Below are positions 13,838 through 14,324 of a stretch of DNA of 14,324 bases, in pieces (the first letter of the stretch is position 1; each line of letters opens with the position of its first letter). The notes below the pieces were generated by a model, which was not told the origin of the DNA, did no database searches, and was given only the letters and a program-made list of their open reading frames with translations. Source of the DNA: Arcicella sp043769985 (GTDB lineage Bacteria; Bacteroidota; Bacteroidia; Cytophagales; Spirosomataceae). Made by a program: the position numbers and the translations under genes. Location of the stretch: the NCBI GenBank assembly GCA_043769985.1, contig JAYVIV010000014.1, positions 1-14,324 on the forward strand, given 5' to 3'.

Positions 13838-13874
13838 ATGTCATTTTTAAAAATAAATCAGTAAATTTTTGAAT

Positions 13875-13912
13875 GTCACCAATAATTCACAAAATTGTGA
13901 ATTATTGGTGAC
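13875..13912. promoter_or_regulatory. Palindrome upstream of the toxin gene, probable HigA operator
   Basis: Perfect 18-nt inverted arms (GTCACCAATAATTCACAA at 13875-13892 and its complement at 13895-13912) are separated by AA. It ends 17 bp before the toxin ATG. Toxin-antitoxin operons are usually repressed by the antitoxin at such palindromes. It lacks a following T tract, so an operator is likelier than a terminator. Confidence 0.6.
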
Positions 13913-13929
13913 CACTAACCGTTTCATAA

Positions 13930-14250
13930 ATGGATATAATATTTCAAAATCAGCTTTTAGCTGATTTATACGAAGACAAAAAAGTAACCGATAAACGTTT
14001 TAGATTAAATCCAACTTTGGTAAAACAATATGTTAAAACGGTTAATAAATTATCAGCTGTGAACCGTATTGAAGATATGTATATTTTGACGAGTCTTAAT
14101 TGCGAAAAATTATCGGGAGATAGAGAAGGACAAAGTTCTGTGAGAATAAATGATCAATTTCGACTAATTTTTGAAGAAATTTTGTCTGAAAATGAACCAT
14201 TTCAAGTGATTTTGTTTGCGCTTGAAGAAATCAGCAACCATTATTCATAA
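13930..14250 (+). CDS. higB: HigB-type toxin (RelE/ParE superfamily, plasmid maintenance killer protein)
   Basis: A 106-residue toxin of the HigB group, whose known members are ribosome-dependent mRNA interferases. The recognisable core is SAVNRIEDMYILTSLNCEKL (42-61), then SGDREGQSSVRINDQFRLIF (62-81), corresponding to the LxGxxxGxxSxRxxxxxRLxF pattern of HigB/RelE toxins, and the C-terminal strand ending LEEISNHY. The length is a little above the 92-residue classical HigB and normal for the Bacteroidota variant. It precedes its antitoxin, the reversed gene order typical of higBA, with a 21-bp gap. A long palindrome upstream probably mediates autoregulation. Chromosomal or plasmid origin cannot be judged from the window. 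Confidence 0.88.
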   Translation: MDIIFQNQLLADLYEDKKVTDKRFRLNPTLVKQYVKTVNKLSAVNRIEDMYILTSLNCEKLSGDREGQSSVRINDQFRLIFEEILSENEPFQVILFALEEISNHYS

Positions 14251-14271
14251 AAACTATTAAATAACAAACAC

Positions 14272-14324
14272 ATGAAAGCAATTAATATTTCTGAATTAAA
14301 GCCACTTAATGCTACTCACCCAGG
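14272..14324 (+). CDS. higA: HigA-type antitoxin, N-terminus only (cut by the window end)
   Basis: An ATG 21 bp after the toxin stop opens a frame of 17 complete codons reading MKAINISELKPLNATHP, with a partial Gly codon after it. A THPG motif near the N-terminus is typical of HigA antitoxins, where it leads into the Xre-type helix-turn-helix domain. Position directly after higB supports the call. The DNA-binding domain lies beyond the window. Confidence 0.75.
   Translation, partial: MKAINISELKPLNATHP

Overview
The window is about 14.3 kb of an AT-rich genome that reads as Bacteroidota, most likely order Cytophagales. The signs are a typical Bacteroidota MreD, a bacterial ComA-like protein, a DUF2147 protein, Bacteroidota-type -33/-7 promoters (TTTG, about 20 bp, TAnnTTTG), little Shine-Dalgarno, and intergenic spaces full of GC-rich REP-like repeats. 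I cannot name the genus.

Layout. (1) 1-1761: 2-keto-3-deoxygluconate kinase and KDPG/KHG aldolase, the last two steps from KDG to pyruvate plus glyceraldehyde-3-phosphate, separated by a REP doublet. (2) 1785-1871: a long imperfect palindrome where the aldolase and mreD converge. (3) 1893-3193, minus strand: a phosphosulfolactate-synthase-like gene followed by mreD. A promoter near 3402-3433 would give a leader of about 200 nt containing a heptamer-phased inverted repeat. (4) 3555-11724, plus strand: an efflux locus with a DUF2147 secreted protein, a TetR regulator, a hotdog thioesterase, a TolC-like outer-membrane factor, a lipoprotein adaptor and an RND pump. Near-identical palindromes before the DUF2147 gene and before tolC look like operators of the TetR protein, so both transcription units are probably one regulon. 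(5) 7844-8658: a DUF559 nuclease gene with GC-rich repeats, bounded by inverted copies of one repeat family, sits exactly between adaptor and pump. Removing it would leave a normal 15-nt operon junction. (6) 11869-12123: a stand-alone acyl carrier protein, followed by a 160-bp near-palindrome resembling a MITE and by a terminator. (7) 12519-13784: a membrane-anchored metallophosphoesterase with a terminator nearly matching the one upstream of it. (8) 13875-14324: a HigBA-type toxin-antitoxin locus with an 18-bp-arm palindrome upstream; the antitoxin is cut by the window end.

The coding content is mostly ordinary. The unusual material is between the genes: a repeat-bounded nuclease cassette inside an efflux operon, four intergenic inverted repeats built from differing roughly 7-nt units, a MITE-like palindrome, and a GC-rich hairpin of REP type apparently absorbed in frame into the metallophosphoesterase gene. 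All family assignments rest on reading motifs by eye; no database search was run.
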